Position numbers and translations under genes: made by a program | The notes under the pieces: generated by a model | What the model saw: the letters and a program-made list of their open reading frames with translations, nothing else | The model's database searches: none | What the model was told of the DNA's origin: nothing | Part shown: in pieces, positions 24,646-32,877 of the stretch | Layout of the letters: each line of letters starts with the position of its first letter | Position numbering within the stretch: position 1 is the first letter of the stretch | Assembly (NCBI RefSeq): GCF_003289925.1 | Contig: NZ_QLZQ01000003.1 | Coordinates: 186,001 to 250,000, forward strand | Origin: Planococcus maitriensis | Lineage (GTDB): Bacteria > Bacillota > Bacilli > Bacillales_A > Planococcaceae | DNA length: 64,000 nucleotides | Direction of reading: 5' to 3'

Positions 24646-26223
24646 ATGAAAGAGAAAGGCTTGATCGATTACCGGATTTTTCTTCCGGCTTTGATCATCA
24701 TCATCGCAATCAGCGTTCCGCTCGCGCTTTATGAAAGCCGTTCACTGGAATTGCTGAATGGGATTTTTACGACGATTGTTGAAGTATTCAGCTGGGGGTA
24801 TCTCTGGTACGGCATCGTCCTGGTCGGGGCGGCGCTGTATTTTTCCTATTCCAAATACGGCGATATCGTTCTCGGCGACCCGGCAGAAAAGCCGCGTTTG
24901 ACTTTGTTCGAGTATGCATCCATTTTGATCGCCATGGGGCTCGGTTCGACAATCATGCGTACCGGCATGCTGCAATGGACATCCGTTGCGAACAACCCGC
25001 CCGCAGGAATGGACGCGGGGTCGCCGGAATCGATTTTAATGGGCAACGCCTACAGCATGTTCTTGTGGGGCTTCCAGGTATTCGCGATTTTCGTCATGAT
25101 CGCGCCGGCGATGGCTTATACGCTGCATGTCAAGAAAAAGCCAATGATGCGCATGTCCGAAGCGGCTCGCCCGGTTTTTGGCGATAAGCTGACGGATGGA
25201 TGGGCAGGGCGCCTGCTCGACATCCTGTTCTTGCTCAGCATCATGACAGGGGCTGCCGTAACGCTTGGCTTGGGAGCGCCGATCATCACGTATAATATTT
25301 CCGCTTTGATGAACATTGACGTAACGTTCGGGTTGACGCTCATCGTCACGATTGTCTGGGTCGCGCTGTTTTCTGTCAGTGCCTATCTCGGTGTGGAAAA
25401 AGGCATCAAACGGCTCAGTACTTTCAATATCTATTTAGCTGGCGCCTTTACAGTGTTTATTCTATTGGCAGGGCCTGGTGTCTTTATCCTGAATTATTTC
25501 TCGGACAGCGTTGCATCGCTGTTCACTAATTACTTGAGTTTTTCATTCAATACAGATTCGGTCTACCAAGGTGCGGCGTCGCATGTGCAAAGCAATACGG
25601 TGTTCTGGTTTGCTTACAGCGCCACATGGGCGATGCTGCATTCGGTCTTTGCGGCGCGTATTTCCAGAGGGCGCACCATCCGCGAAATGATCATGACCTA
25701 TCTATTGGCGCCGACGCTGTTATCATGGATTGCGACAGGTGTTCTTGGCGGGCTCGGCGTCCACCGTTATTTGACAGGGGAGCTGCCGATTTTGGATATG
25801 GTGAAAGAAGACCGGATGGCCGTCATTCCCGAGATTCTTTCGACCTTGCCGCTTGGCGGGCTTGCGATTGTCATCTTCATCATCGTTGCGCTCATCTTCC
25901 TGACGACCACGCTCGATTCGACGACTTACACGATTGCTGCCTATACGAGCACACTTGATATGAGCAAGAATGAACCGCCGAAAATCTTGCGCATCCTGGT
26001 TGCCGGGATCATTGCCGTCATCTCACTGGTGCTCATGAGAATCGGCGGCTTGGCGCCGCTCGAAGTGGTGTCCGGCTTGATGGGCTTGCCGATCATTTTC
26101 ATCACTTTCCTGATGATTTATTCGGCGAAGAAAATGATGGACCAGGACCGTGCGTGGCTCACGAATGTAAGGGACAAGGAAACGCCTTTGAAACGGTCAA
26201 AACAGAAAACGAAAAGTGAATAA
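24646..26223 (+). CDS. BCCT family transporter
   Basis: 525-residue, roughly 12-helix symporter of the betaine/carnitine/choline family, importing quaternary amines for osmoprotection or catabolism. Recognisable parts are the N-terminal DYRIFLPALIIIIAI, RLTLFEYASILIAMGLGST and ARISRGRTIREMIM after the eighth helix. The region that normally reads W-W-x-x-W-A-P-F is YSATWAMLHSVFAARISRGR, so part of the aromatic substrate cage is missing. Short basic C-terminal tail (KRSKQKTKSE). ATG after GAGGGGG. The ligand may differ from glycine betaine. Confidence 0.83.
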   Translation: MKEKGLIDYRIFLPALIIIIAISVPLALYESRSLELLNGIFTTIVEVFSWGYLWYGIVLVGAALYFSYSKYGDIVLGDPAEKPRLTLFEYASILIAMGLGSTIMRTGMLQWTSVANNPPAGMDAGSPESILMGNAYSMFLWGFQVFAIFVMIAPAMAYTLHVKKKPMMRMSEAARPVFGDKLTDGWAGRLLDILFLLSIMTGAAVTLGLGAPIITYNISALMNIDVTFGLTLIVTIVWVALFSVSAYLGVEKGIKRLSTFNIYLAGAFTVFILLAGPGVFILNYFSDSVASLFTNYLSFSFNTDSVYQGAASHVQSNTVFWFAYSATWAMLHSVFAARISRGRTIREMIMTYLLAPTLLSWIATGVLGGLGVHRYLTGELPILDMVKEDRMAVIPEILSTLPLGGLAIVIFIIVALIFLTTTLDSTTYTIAAYTSTLDMSKNEPPKILRILVAGIIAVISLVLMRIGGLAPLEVVSGLMGLPIIFITFLMIYSAKKMMDQDRAWLTNVRDKETPLKRSKQKTKSE

Positions 26224-26241
26224 TGAATTGAATAATTGGAT

Positions 26242-26280
26242 ATACCCAGCTTCTACCGTTACAGGAAAGCTGGGTATTTT
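26242..26280 (+). terminator. Intrinsic terminator
   Basis: ATACCCAGCTT pairs with AAGCTGGGTAT, followed by TTT. Confidence 0.75.
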
Positions 26281-26299
26281 AATGCAAGCACCCAAATAG

Positions 26300-26536
26300 G
26301 CCAAGGAAATTCTGGACAAATTCGATTTTAGCGTGGAAGATAAAGGTATCGCCATCGATTTCGCAGGCGCCCATATCCGGGACGATTCCGGGGTAGGGGC
26401 CATCGACCGTGCCGTCTTGAAGTTTTGTGAAAACGCCAACCAAGTGGCCGTCATCGTCTTGGATGCCGGAATTGGGATACGGGACAGTCAGACGGCCATC
26501 TTCAAGTGCGCGCACGCCAAATTACCGACTCATTAA
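26300..26536 (+). pseudogene. Remnant of a SulP anion transporter (C-terminal STAS domain only)
   Basis: Reading from just after an in-frame TAG gives 78 residues matching the end of the intact SulP protein at 29394-30854: ILDKFDF versus FLEKFDF, AHIRDDSGVGAIDRAVLKF versus [19 protein letters not shown], and a shared ending AKLPTH. The membrane part is absent; the preceding DNA is a BCCT gene and terminator. No ribosome binding site precedes it. It is a decayed duplicate sitting 16 bases before the universal stress gene, suggesting an ancestral sulP-uspA operon whose 5' part was replaced. Confidence 0.82.
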
Positions 26537-26552
26537 AGGGGAGTGTTGAGAA

Positions 26553-26972
26553 GTGTATAAGAAAATCCTACTCGCTGCGGATGGTTCCGACCATTCACTC
26601 CGAGCGGCTAAAGAAGCCATGAAAATAGCAAAGGGATCCGATGAATCACAGATCACAATCGTTTTCGTGGCGGATCACGACAACGCGAAAAACGAAGTGC
26701 TTCACAGCGGCAGTTCCGCGGAGCTGGATTTCCAGCGCCGCAAGAAATTGCAGCCTGTCGAAGAAGCAATCGCATCGGAGAACCTTAAATACCGTGTGGA
26801 GATCCTTCACGGGACGCCTGGCCCGACGATTGTCGATTTTGCCAATAAAGAAGTATTCGACATGCTCGTGATCGGCAGCCGCGGCTTGAATTCCCTTCAG
26901 GAAATGGTGCTCGGCAGCGTCAGCCATAAAGTGGTCAAGCGTGCGAACTGTCCGGTACTGATCGTGAAATAA
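26553..26972 (+). CDS. Universal stress protein, UspA family
   Basis: 139-residue Usp fold. KKILLAADGSDHSLRAAKEA at the start and the ATP-binding motif GSRGLNSLQEMVLGSVSHKV (G-2x-G-9x-G-S) near the end indicate the ATP-binding subgroup. VLIVK closes the last strand. Usp proteins are cytoplasmic dimers linked to stress survival. Start GTG behind AAAGGGGAG. It follows the SulP remnant; fusions or operons of SulP and Usp are common, so it likely once served that transporter. Its present promoter is unclear. Confidence 0.9.
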   Translation: MYKKILLAADGSDHSLRAAKEAMKIAKGSDESQITIVFVADHDNAKNEVLHSGSSAELDFQRRKKLQPVEEAIASENLKYRVEILHGTPGPTIVDFANKEVFDMLVIGSRGLNSLQEMVLGSVSHKVVKRANCPVLIVK

Positions 26973-27000
26973 AAAAGGGCTCCCAGGTGGAGCCCTTTTT
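26972..27000 (+). terminator. Intrinsic terminator
   Basis: AAAAAGGGCTCC pairs with GGAGCCCTTTTT around a 5-base loop. Confidence 0.88.
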
Positions 27001-27026
27001 GCTGCAGCAGGCAAGGGGAGAACAAG

Positions 27027-28292
27027 GTGAAACATACTGCGCCGATACATACGCCATTTTATTACGGTTGGGGCATCGTCGCGATTTCGGCGTTGTCGTA
27101 TTTCTTTTCGGGACCCGGCCAAACCTTTTCCAATGCCATTTTCATCGATTATTATATTGAAGAGTTCGGATGGAGCCGCTCGACGGTGTCAGGGATTTAT
27201 TCTGCGGCTACATTGCTCGCAGGCTTCCTGATCTTTATGGTCGGCATGCTATTCGATAGCCAGGGAGCACGCAAGATGGCGGTCATCATTTCCAGCTTGC
27301 TGGGGCTCGCCTGTTTGTTTAACGGGTTGATCGCCAATACTTTCATGCTGTTTATCGGCTTCTTTTTCATTCGCCTGCTCGGGCAAGGATCGATGTCACT
27401 CACGCCAAAGTCACTCGTGCCGCAATGGTTCATCGCTAAAAGGGGGCGCGCGCTCAGCCTCGCAGCACTCGGGGCGATGGTCGGCTCTGCCGTCTTTCCA
27501 TTGCTCAATGTATGGCTGATCGAAACCTTCGATTGGCGCATTGCGTGGATGCTGCTCGGCGCGTCCGTGTTGGTTATTTTTACGCCGCTCGCGTTTTTGC
27601 TGATCCGCAACAGGCCGGAAGATATCGGCTTGCGTCCTGACGGGGAAGTGATTCCTGAAGGGGAAACCGCAGAGAAGAGCTTATCGGCAGATATTAGCTG
27701 GACCGTGAAAGAAGCGCAGAAAACCCGCGCCTTTTGGCTGCTGCTGTTTTGCGTCGCCACGCCAGCCTTGGTGAACACGGGAATCACGTTCCATTTAGTA
27801 TCGATTTTTTCACAGCAATCGCTGACGCCTGAAGCAGCAGCGACCGTGCTCAGCTTGATGGCGGTCGTTGGATTCCCGGTAACGTTTTTAGCCGGCTATT
27901 TGCTGGATAAAATTGAAGTGCGCTGGATGCTGGTCGCTTTGTTTGCCGGAGAGATCATTTTCATTTTGCTGCTCCAGCAAGCAACCTTTCTGTCGTTGGC
28001 AATCCTGTTTGGCGTCGTATGGGGAGTCGTGTCAGGGATTGAGCGGGTCACGTTGAGCATTGTCTGGCCCAATTATTACGGCCGCCAGTATATCGGCAGC
28101 ATCAGCGGCATCGCCATGGCGATCATGGTCATCGGCTCTGCCTTAGGCCCCTTGCCGTTCGGCTTGTTTTACGATTTCCTTGGCGGCTACGATGAAGCAT
28201 TAAGCTTCCTGCTCATCATCCCGGCTTTAGCAATCGTCGCTTCCATCTTGGCGAAACCGCCTGTGAAAGAAGAGTTGAAAACCGGGCAATAG
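27027..28292 (+). CDS. MFS transporter, OFA/monocarboxylate-like
   Basis: 421 residues with 12 predicted helices. The start FYYGWGIVAISALSYFFSGP and IDYYIEEFGWSRSTVSGIYS are typical of the oxalate/formate antiporter and monocarboxylate porter branches; GRALSLAALGAMVGSAVFP and RPEDIGLRPDGE (central loop) agree. It likely moves an organic acid, but the substrate is not visible. GTG start behind AAGGGGAG. Monocistronic. Confidence 0.82.
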   Translation: MKHTAPIHTPFYYGWGIVAISALSYFFSGPGQTFSNAIFIDYYIEEFGWSRSTVSGIYSAATLLAGFLIFMVGMLFDSQGARKMAVIISSLLGLACLFNGLIANTFMLFIGFFFIRLLGQGSMSLTPKSLVPQWFIAKRGRALSLAALGAMVGSAVFPLLNVWLIETFDWRIAWMLLGASVLVIFTPLAFLLIRNRPEDIGLRPDGEVIPEGETAEKSLSADISWTVKEAQKTRAFWLLLFCVATPALVNTGITFHLVSIFSQQSLTPEAAATVLSLMAVVGFPVTFLAGYLLDKIEVRWMLVALFAGEIIFILLLQQATFLSLAILFGVVWGVVSGIERVTLSIVWPNYYGRQYIGSISGIAMAIMVIGSALGPLPFGLFYDFLGGYDEALSFLLIIPALAIVASILAKPPVKEELKTGQ

Positions 28293-28385
28293 AAAAAGAG
28301 GGTTGAAGAAGTCTACAATCCGCTATGAATGAAAAAGGAAATCACCATTTCTACATTCAAAAATCAATGACTTAGCTATGTATTT

Positions 28386-28610
28386 GGAGAAGCGTTTGCT
28401 CGACTCCTGTGGGACTAGCGGGTTTGAGAGACCCCGCAGGCAATGAATGAGCGAAGCTGTGCTGAGCACATTCATTTGCGACGCATCTGCCGAGCAGATG
28501 TGGGAGCAACGATTTTCTTGCGATGCTCGAACGCAGTGAGAGTTGAGCACACGGTTTTAGTGACGAGGAGGCTCGATTCCCGCCCCACGGAAAGCGAGCG
28601 ATAAGCTTCG
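28386..28610. repeat. Hairpin-rich intergenic repeat (family C, copy 2)
   Basis: The 350-base gap between the MFS and recombinase genes is a chain of stem-loops: CCTGTGGG...CCCCGCAGG, AATGAATG...CATTCATT and CATCTGC-CGA-GCAGATG. Parts recur in direct orientation at 13.6 kb and inverted at 49.17 kb, and its flank phrases (CGACTCCTGTGGGACTAGCGG, CCCACGGAAAGCGAGCG) are ones I recall as common dispersed intergenic repeats in Bacillaceae. No gene seen. Confidence 0.7.
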
Positions 28611-28643
28611 GAAAATACGACTTCTTACCTTTTCGACAGCCTG

Positions 28644-28672
28644 AAAAAAAAGAGCGCCGAGGCGCTCTTTTT
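28644..28672 (-). terminator. Intrinsic terminator of the recombinase-like gene
   Basis: GAGCGCC-GA-GGCGCTC with A8 and T7 tracts on either side; usable in both directions. Confidence 0.85.
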
Positions 28673-29215
28673 TTAATTCTCCAAATAACGATACAGAGTA
28701 GATTTGCTGATGCCGGTCTGTTCTTTGATCTCGGCCAAGCTATAGGATTTGCTTTTATACATCTCGATCGCTTTTTTGACATTGGCATCCGGCTTGCGCG
28801 GGCGCCCGGCGTGCATGCCTTTTTGCTTGGCTTCCGATAAGCCTGCTTTGGTCTTCGCGCTGATGGAGTCGCTCTGGAATTCGGCGATGGATTTCGCGAT
28901 GTCCAAAAATGAAAACGAGGTGCCTTTTGCGGTATCGATATTTTCTTTAACGGCATGAAGGAATGCGCTTTTTTCTTCGAGCGCTTCAACCAGGTCCACC
29001 AATTGGCGGGTTGAATCCGCCAGGACATGGAGTTTCATCACGATGAGGCGGTCTCCAGGCCCTGCAGCTTCCAGCATACGCTCCAGCTCGGCCCGCTGTT
29101 TCGGGGAACTATGGGATTCTATATAGATGGCATCGCACCCGAACTCCTCAAACAGGGCACGCTGCTTTTGGCAGTCTAAATCTTCTTCGATGGCTCTAGC
29201 GTAACCGATTCGCAC
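28673..29215 (-). CDS. Serine-recombinase-like protein lacking catalytic residues, probable DNA-binding regulator
   Basis: 180 residues with the resolvase/invertase layout: N-terminal domain (1-135), long helix E and a C-terminal helix-turn-helix (about 140-178, SLAEIKEQTGISKSTLYRYL) after the linker GRPRKP. Active-site residues are gone: YARVST is YARAIE, so the nucleophilic Ser is Ile9, and LDRLGR is LHVLAD, losing Asp and both Arg (His63, Val64, Asp67). It should not cut DNA but can still dimerise and bind. It is divergent from a SulP transporter gene with dyads between them. Start ATG behind GAGGAG. Confidence 0.8.
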   Translation of the reverse strand: MRIGYARAIEEDLDCQKQRALFEEFGCDAIYIESHSSPKQRAELERMLEAAGPGDRLIVMKLHVLADSTRQLVDLVEALEEKSAFLHAVKENIDTAKGTSFSFLDIAKSIAEFQSDSISAKTKAGLSEAKQKGMHAGRPRKPDANVKKAIEMYKSKSYSLAEIKEQTGISKSTLYRYLEN

Positions 29216-29248
29216 ATAAAAAACTCCTCACTGTACAAAGTGAATATA

Positions 29249-29303
29249 TTATAACATATTAATTTTTTTGTAAAAATGGGACCAAAAAGGTTCCATTAAT
29301 GGA
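29249..29303. promoter_or_regulatory. Dyads in the recombinase-like/SulP divergent region
   Basis: AATGGGACC-AAAAA-GGTTCCATT (29276-29298, 8 of 9 arm pairs) is followed by the perfect palindrome CCATTAATGG (29294-29303). On the minus strand TATAAT (29249-29254) is a likely -10 of the recombinase-like gene, placing the larger dyad at its -35. A likely binding site for the adjacent regulator. Confidence 0.55.
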
Positions 29304-29393
29304 GTGTCGGTGCTAAACTATTTTCATTGTGAAAAAATAAGGTTTTCAGGATATGAAGAAACGTTCAAATAAAGAATAGAGGAGCTCGATTAC

Positions 29394-30854
29394 GTGAAAC
29401 AAAGTCTGAAAACCCAATGGTTCGGGAATATCCGCGGCGATATATTGTCAGGGATTCTCGTCGCTATTGCACTTATTCCGGAAGCCATTGCCTTTTCCAT
29501 CATTGCAGGGGTCGATCCGATGGTCGGCTTGTATGCTTCCTTCAGCATCGCGGTCATCATCGCTTTCGTCGGCGGGCGTCCCGGCATGATTTCTGCCGCT
29601 ACCGGCGCGATGGCGCTATTGATGGTGCCGCTCGTCCGTGATCACGGGCTGGAGTATTTGCTCGCCGCGACGATCTTGACAGGGGTCATCCAGATCCTGT
29701 TCGGCGTCTTCAAAGTCGCAAGAGTGATGAAATTCATCCCACGTGCCGTTATGATCGGCTTCGTCAATGCACTGGCCATCTTGATCTTCATGGCGCAAGT
29801 GCCGCATTTCATTGGCATCAACAATATGACCTATCTCTTCGTGGCCATCACGCTGGCCATCATCTACATCGTACCGCGCTTTTTCAAAGCGATCCCGGCC
29901 CCACTTATCGCGCTGGTCGTATTGACGGCAGTGGCCATCTATACTGGCTTCGATTTGCGGACCGTGGGCGACCTCGGCACGATCAATCAGACGCTCCCGA
30001 GCTTCCTGTTGCCGGATGTGCCATTCAATTTGGAAACCTTGTCGATCATCTTCCCGTACTCACTTGCGCTGGCGATTGTCGGATTGCTGGAATCGCTCTT
30101 GACGGCGAATATCGTCGATGACATGACCGATACGGCAAGCGACAAGAACAAAGAAGCCAGAGGGCAGGGCATTGCCAACTTCGTCACCGGTTTCTTCGGC
30201 GGAATGGCGGGCTGTGCGATGATCGGGCAATCGGTCATCAACGTCAAATCGAGCGGCCGGGGCCGCTTGTCGGCACTCGTTGCCGGCACGTTCCTGATGT
30301 TCTTGATCATCGTCCTCGGCAACGTCGTCGTGCAGATCCCGATGCCGGTGCTGGTCGGCATCATGATCATGGTATCGATCGGGACATTCGACTGGGCTTC
30401 GTTCAGTTACTTGAGAAAAGCACCGAAAACCGATTCCATCGTTATGGTGGCTACGGTTGCGATCGTCGTCTATACGCACGATTTATCGATCGGTGTACTG
30501 GCGGGCGTCTTGCTAAGTGCCATCTTCTTCGTCTCGAAAATTTCCAAAATCAAAGTGGAAAAACGTTTGCTCGATGCAACGCAATACCGCGTCGAAGGCC
30601 AATTGTTCTTCGCCTCGGTTGAGGACTTCCTGGAGAAATTCGATTTCGATATCGAACGTGAGAAAGTGATTATCGATTTCACGGATGCCCATATTTGGGA
30701 CGATTCCGGCGTCGGCGCCGTCGACAGGGTCGTACTGAAGTTCCGCGAAAATGCCAATGAAGTGGAAGTGGCCGGCCTGGATGCCGGAAGCCAGAAGCTG
30801 ATCGATCAATTGGCGATCTTCAAAAGCTCGAACGCAAAGCTGCCAACGCATTGA
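29394..30854 (+). CDS. SulP family inorganic anion transporter with STAS domain
   Basis: 486 residues. The transmembrane part (about 1-385) has the SulP start [21 protein letters not shown], the helix 3 region [18 protein letters not shown] and [19 protein letters not shown]. The cytoplasmic STAS domain (about 400-480) includes [20 protein letters not shown], whose DSGVGA is the conserved loop. Family members carry sulfate, bicarbonate or other anions with Na+ or H+. Start GTG after AGAGGAG. Divergent from the recombinase-like regulator; a decayed paralogue lies 3 kb upstream. Substrate uncertain; shorter than the 550-600 residues of classic SulP, like other Bacillota members. Confidence 0.88.
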   Translation: MKQSLKTQWFGNIRGDILSGILVAIALIPEAIAFSIIAGVDPMVGLYASFSIAVIIAFVGGRPGMISAATGAMALLMVPLVRDHGLEYLLAATILTGVIQILFGVFKVARVMKFIPRAVMIGFVNALAILIFMAQVPHFIGINNMTYLFVAITLAIIYIVPRFFKAIPAPLIALVVLTAVAIYTGFDLRTVGDLGTINQTLPSFLLPDVPFNLETLSIIFPYSLALAIVGLLESLLTANIVDDMTDTASDKNKEARGQGIANFVTGFFGGMAGCAMIGQSVINVKSSGRGRLSALVAGTFLMFLIIVLGNVVVQIPMPVLVGIMIMVSIGTFDWASFSYLRKAPKTDSIVMVATVAIVVYTHDLSIGVLAGVLLSAIFFVSKISKIKVEKRLLDATQYRVEGQLFFASVEDFLEKFDFDIEREKVIIDFTDAHIWDDSGVGAVDRVVLKFRENANEVEVAGLDAGSQKLIDQLAIFKSSNAKLPTH

Positions 30855-30873
30855 ATGAATAATGAATATAGTG

Positions 30874-30905
30874 AAAGCCCGTCCTTCTTATGGACGGGCT
30901 TTTTT
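30874..30905 (+). terminator. Intrinsic terminator of sulP
   Basis: AAAGCCCGTCC pairs with GGACGGGCTTT around a 7-base loop, then T5. Confidence 0.88.
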
Positions 30906-30979
30906 GTGTCTTGCTGATGACGGGAATGCCAAGCTCTTTTGCAGGAAACAAAAAGAGAGCATCCCGATACGAAAACAAA

Positions 30980-31066
30980 TGAAAATAATTCTCATTTAGG
31001 TATTGAAAGTGTTTTTTATTCTGCTATACTAATGAATGTGATTGAGTGATAATGATTATCAGTATC
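30980..31066 (+). promoter_or_regulatory. Iron-regulated promoter with two Fur boxes
   Basis: Promoter TTGAAA (31003-31008), 16 bases, TATACT (31025-31030). Fur box 1, TGAAAATAATTCTCA (30980-30994), is 13/15 to the TGATAATNATTATCA 7-1-7 motif. Fur box 2, GATAATGATTATCAGTATC (31048-31066), differs from the 19-base consensus at one position. The boxes bracket the promoter. Confidence 0.85.
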
Positions 31067-31175
31067 ACCTGATTAACGAAAGGGGCGATTCTTCAAGAGT
31101 CACCGGAAAAAGATTACATAATGCAGTGCGGATGTCCATCATCCAATAATCTCAATAGAAGAGGAGACGGAAAAA

Positions 31176-32126
31176 ATGAAGAAATGGTTAGCGGCAATTT
31201 TAGTATTAATGATGTTTGCAGTTCTCGCGGCTTGCGGGGCGGAAAAAGAGGCGACAGACAGCCAAACGGCGGATGCTCAGACTGCGGAAACGGTAACAGT
31301 GACGCATGAACTGGGTGAGACGGAAGTTCCGAAAAACCCTGAGAAGGTCGTCGTCTTCGACTTCGGGATTCTGGATACACTGGATCAATTGGGAATCGAA
31401 TCGATTGCCGGCGTGCCTCAAGGAAATGTGCCATCCTACTTGGAGAAGTTTGAAGACACTGGGAAATACGAGAATGTCGGCACATTGAAAGAAGCGGATT
31501 TTGAAGCGATCCACGCAATGGATCCAGACCTCATCATCATCTCTGGGCGCCAGGCAGAAATGTATAATGAATTCAACGACATCGCACCGACTATTCACTT
31601 GGGCGTAGATACAACAGATTATATGAATTCGTTCACAACAAACATGGAAACGGTCGGGGAAATCTTCGGCAAAGAAGCGGAAGTTGAAGAAGAGCTTGCA
31701 GCCATCAACGAGAAAATCGAAGGCATCAAAGAGAAAACAGCAAGTTCTAAAGAAAAAGGCTTGATCGTGCTGGCCAATGAAGGAAAAGTCAGCGCATACG
31801 GAGCAGCTTCACGCTTCGGCATCATCCATGACGTCTTTGGTGTAAAGCAGGCGGACGAAGGCATTGAAGCGTCTACGCATGGCCAAAGCATCACGTATGA
31901 ATACATCCTTGATACAAACCCGGACATGATGTTCGTCATCGACCGCAATGCAGCAGTCGGCAATGACGCAAGCGCAAAAGATTCATTGGAAAATGAATTG
32001 GTCCAGAAAACGAACGCTTATCAAAACGATAAGATCATTTACTTGGACCCTGATTACTGGTACTTATCCGGCGGCGGGCTGCAGTCTGTCAGCGAAATGG
32101 TCAAGGCCATCGAATCAGCATTTTAA
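31176..32126 (+). CDS. Siderophore ABC transporter substrate-binding lipoprotein, YclQ/FatB-like
   Basis: 316 residues. Signal peptide MKKWLAAILVLMMFAVLAAC ends in the lipobox LAAC, so Cys20 is lipidated and the protein is tethered outside the membrane. The mature part is a class III helical-backbone binding protein: HELGETEVPKNPEKVVVFDF, MDPDLIIISGRQ and GQSITYEYILDTNPDMMFVID match YclQ/FatB/CeuE, which bind petrobactin or catecholates. The promoter carries two Fur boxes, so it is induced by iron shortage. No permease or ATPase gene is adjacent; a terminator follows, so it must borrow components encoded elsewhere. Confidence 0.88.
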   Translation: MKKWLAAILVLMMFAVLAACGAEKEATDSQTADAQTAETVTVTHELGETEVPKNPEKVVVFDFGILDTLDQLGIESIAGVPQGNVPSYLEKFEDTGKYENVGTLKEADFEAIHAMDPDLIIISGRQAEMYNEFNDIAPTIHLGVDTTDYMNSFTTNMETVGEIFGKEAEVEEELAAINEKIEGIKEKTASSKEKGLIVLANEGKVSAYGAASRFGIIHDVFGVKQADEGIEASTHGQSITYEYILDTNPDMMFVIDRNAAVGNDASAKDSLENELVQKTNAYQNDKIIYLDPDYWYLSGGGLQSVSEMVKAIESAF

Positions 32127-32133
32127 AGTACCG

Positions 32134-32159
32134 AAGCCCCGGCATCGCCGGGGCTTTTT
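32134..32159 (+). terminator. Intrinsic terminator
   Basis: AAGCCCCGGC-ATC-GCCGGGGCTT followed by TTT. Confidence 0.9.
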
Positions 32160-32184
32160 CTCAATCATAAGGAGGGATAAGTAT

Positions 32185-32820
32185 ATGGAGGAAATCCATT
32201 CTTATATCGATAAAGTGTTTGTTGAGCAAGACGAGGTTCTGGAAGGCGTGCTTGCCGCCATCAACGAAAAAGGCATGCGGCCGATTTCGGTATCGCCAGC
32301 GTCCGGAAAACTGCTGACGATGCTCGTGGCGATGGCGGAAGCGGAACGGGTATTGGAAATCGGCGCACTCGGCGGCTATAGCGGGATTTGCCTGGCACGG
32401 GGCTTTGGCGCACGAGGGCATTTGACTTCGCTGGAATTGGAGCAGGACTATGCGGAACTAGCAAACGCCCATCTGGCAAAAGCGGGATTCGGCAGCCAAG
32501 TCGATTATCTGACAGGCCCTGCCTTGGACAGCTTGGCAAAGTTGAAAGGCCAGGGGAGGACGTTCGATTTCTTTTTCATCGATGCCGATAAGGTGAATTA
32601 CGAAAACTATTTAGCCGCTTGCCTTGAACTTGCAGAAGACCGGGCATTGATTGTCGCCGATAATGTACTGGCTGGGGGAAGTGTGGCAGCTGTGGGTAAA
32701 GAGCGCCAGCACACCGAAGCGATGAAGAAGTTCAACGAAACGGCTGCAAGGCATCCGCAGTTGGAGTCGATCCTGCTGCCGGTTGGTGATGGATTGCTTG
32801 TGGCAAGAGTGAAAAAATGA
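32185..32820 (+). CDS. Class I SAM-dependent O-methyltransferase (COMT-like)
   Basis: 211 residues of the O-methyltransferase family 3 (caffeoyl-CoA/catechol type). SAM-binding motif I is VLEIGALGGYSGICLA, followed by LTSLELEQDYAELANAH (acidic ribose ligand), FDFFFIDADKVNYENYL (metal-binding Asp) and IVADNVLAGG (Asp-Asn metal ligand). These enzymes methylate catechols using Mg2+. The ATG follows AAGGAGGG. In a window with catE and MhqO-like genes a role in catechol handling is plausible, but B. subtilis YrrM, a tRNA enzyme, is in the same family, so the substrate is open. Confidence 0.83.
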   Translation: MEEIHSYIDKVFVEQDEVLEGVLAAINEKGMRPISVSPASGKLLTMLVAMAEAERVLEIGALGGYSGICLARGFGARGHLTSLELEQDYAELANAHLAKAGFGSQVDYLTGPALDSLAKLKGQGRTFDFFFIDADKVNYENYLAACLELAEDRALIVADNVLAGGSVAAVGKERQHTEAMKKFNETAARHPQLESILLPVGDGLLVARVKK

Positions 32821-32821
32821 C

Positions 32822-32856
32822 AAAAGGACGGAAGGCTCTCACGCCTTCCGTCCTTT
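32822..32856. terminator. Strong bidirectional terminator
   Basis: AAAGGACGGAAGGC pairs exactly with GCCTTCCGTCCTTT around a 6-base loop, between convergent genes. Confidence 0.92.
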
Positions 32857-32877
32857 GCTCTATAAATAGAGCAGAAT

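Noticed and set aside
28372..29028. Long minus-strand frame overlapping the recombinase-like gene
   Set aside because: Its product is rich in Arg, Lys, Pro and Ser, typical of a shifted frame of a real gene; the 180-residue frame has a ribosome binding site and a recognisable fold.
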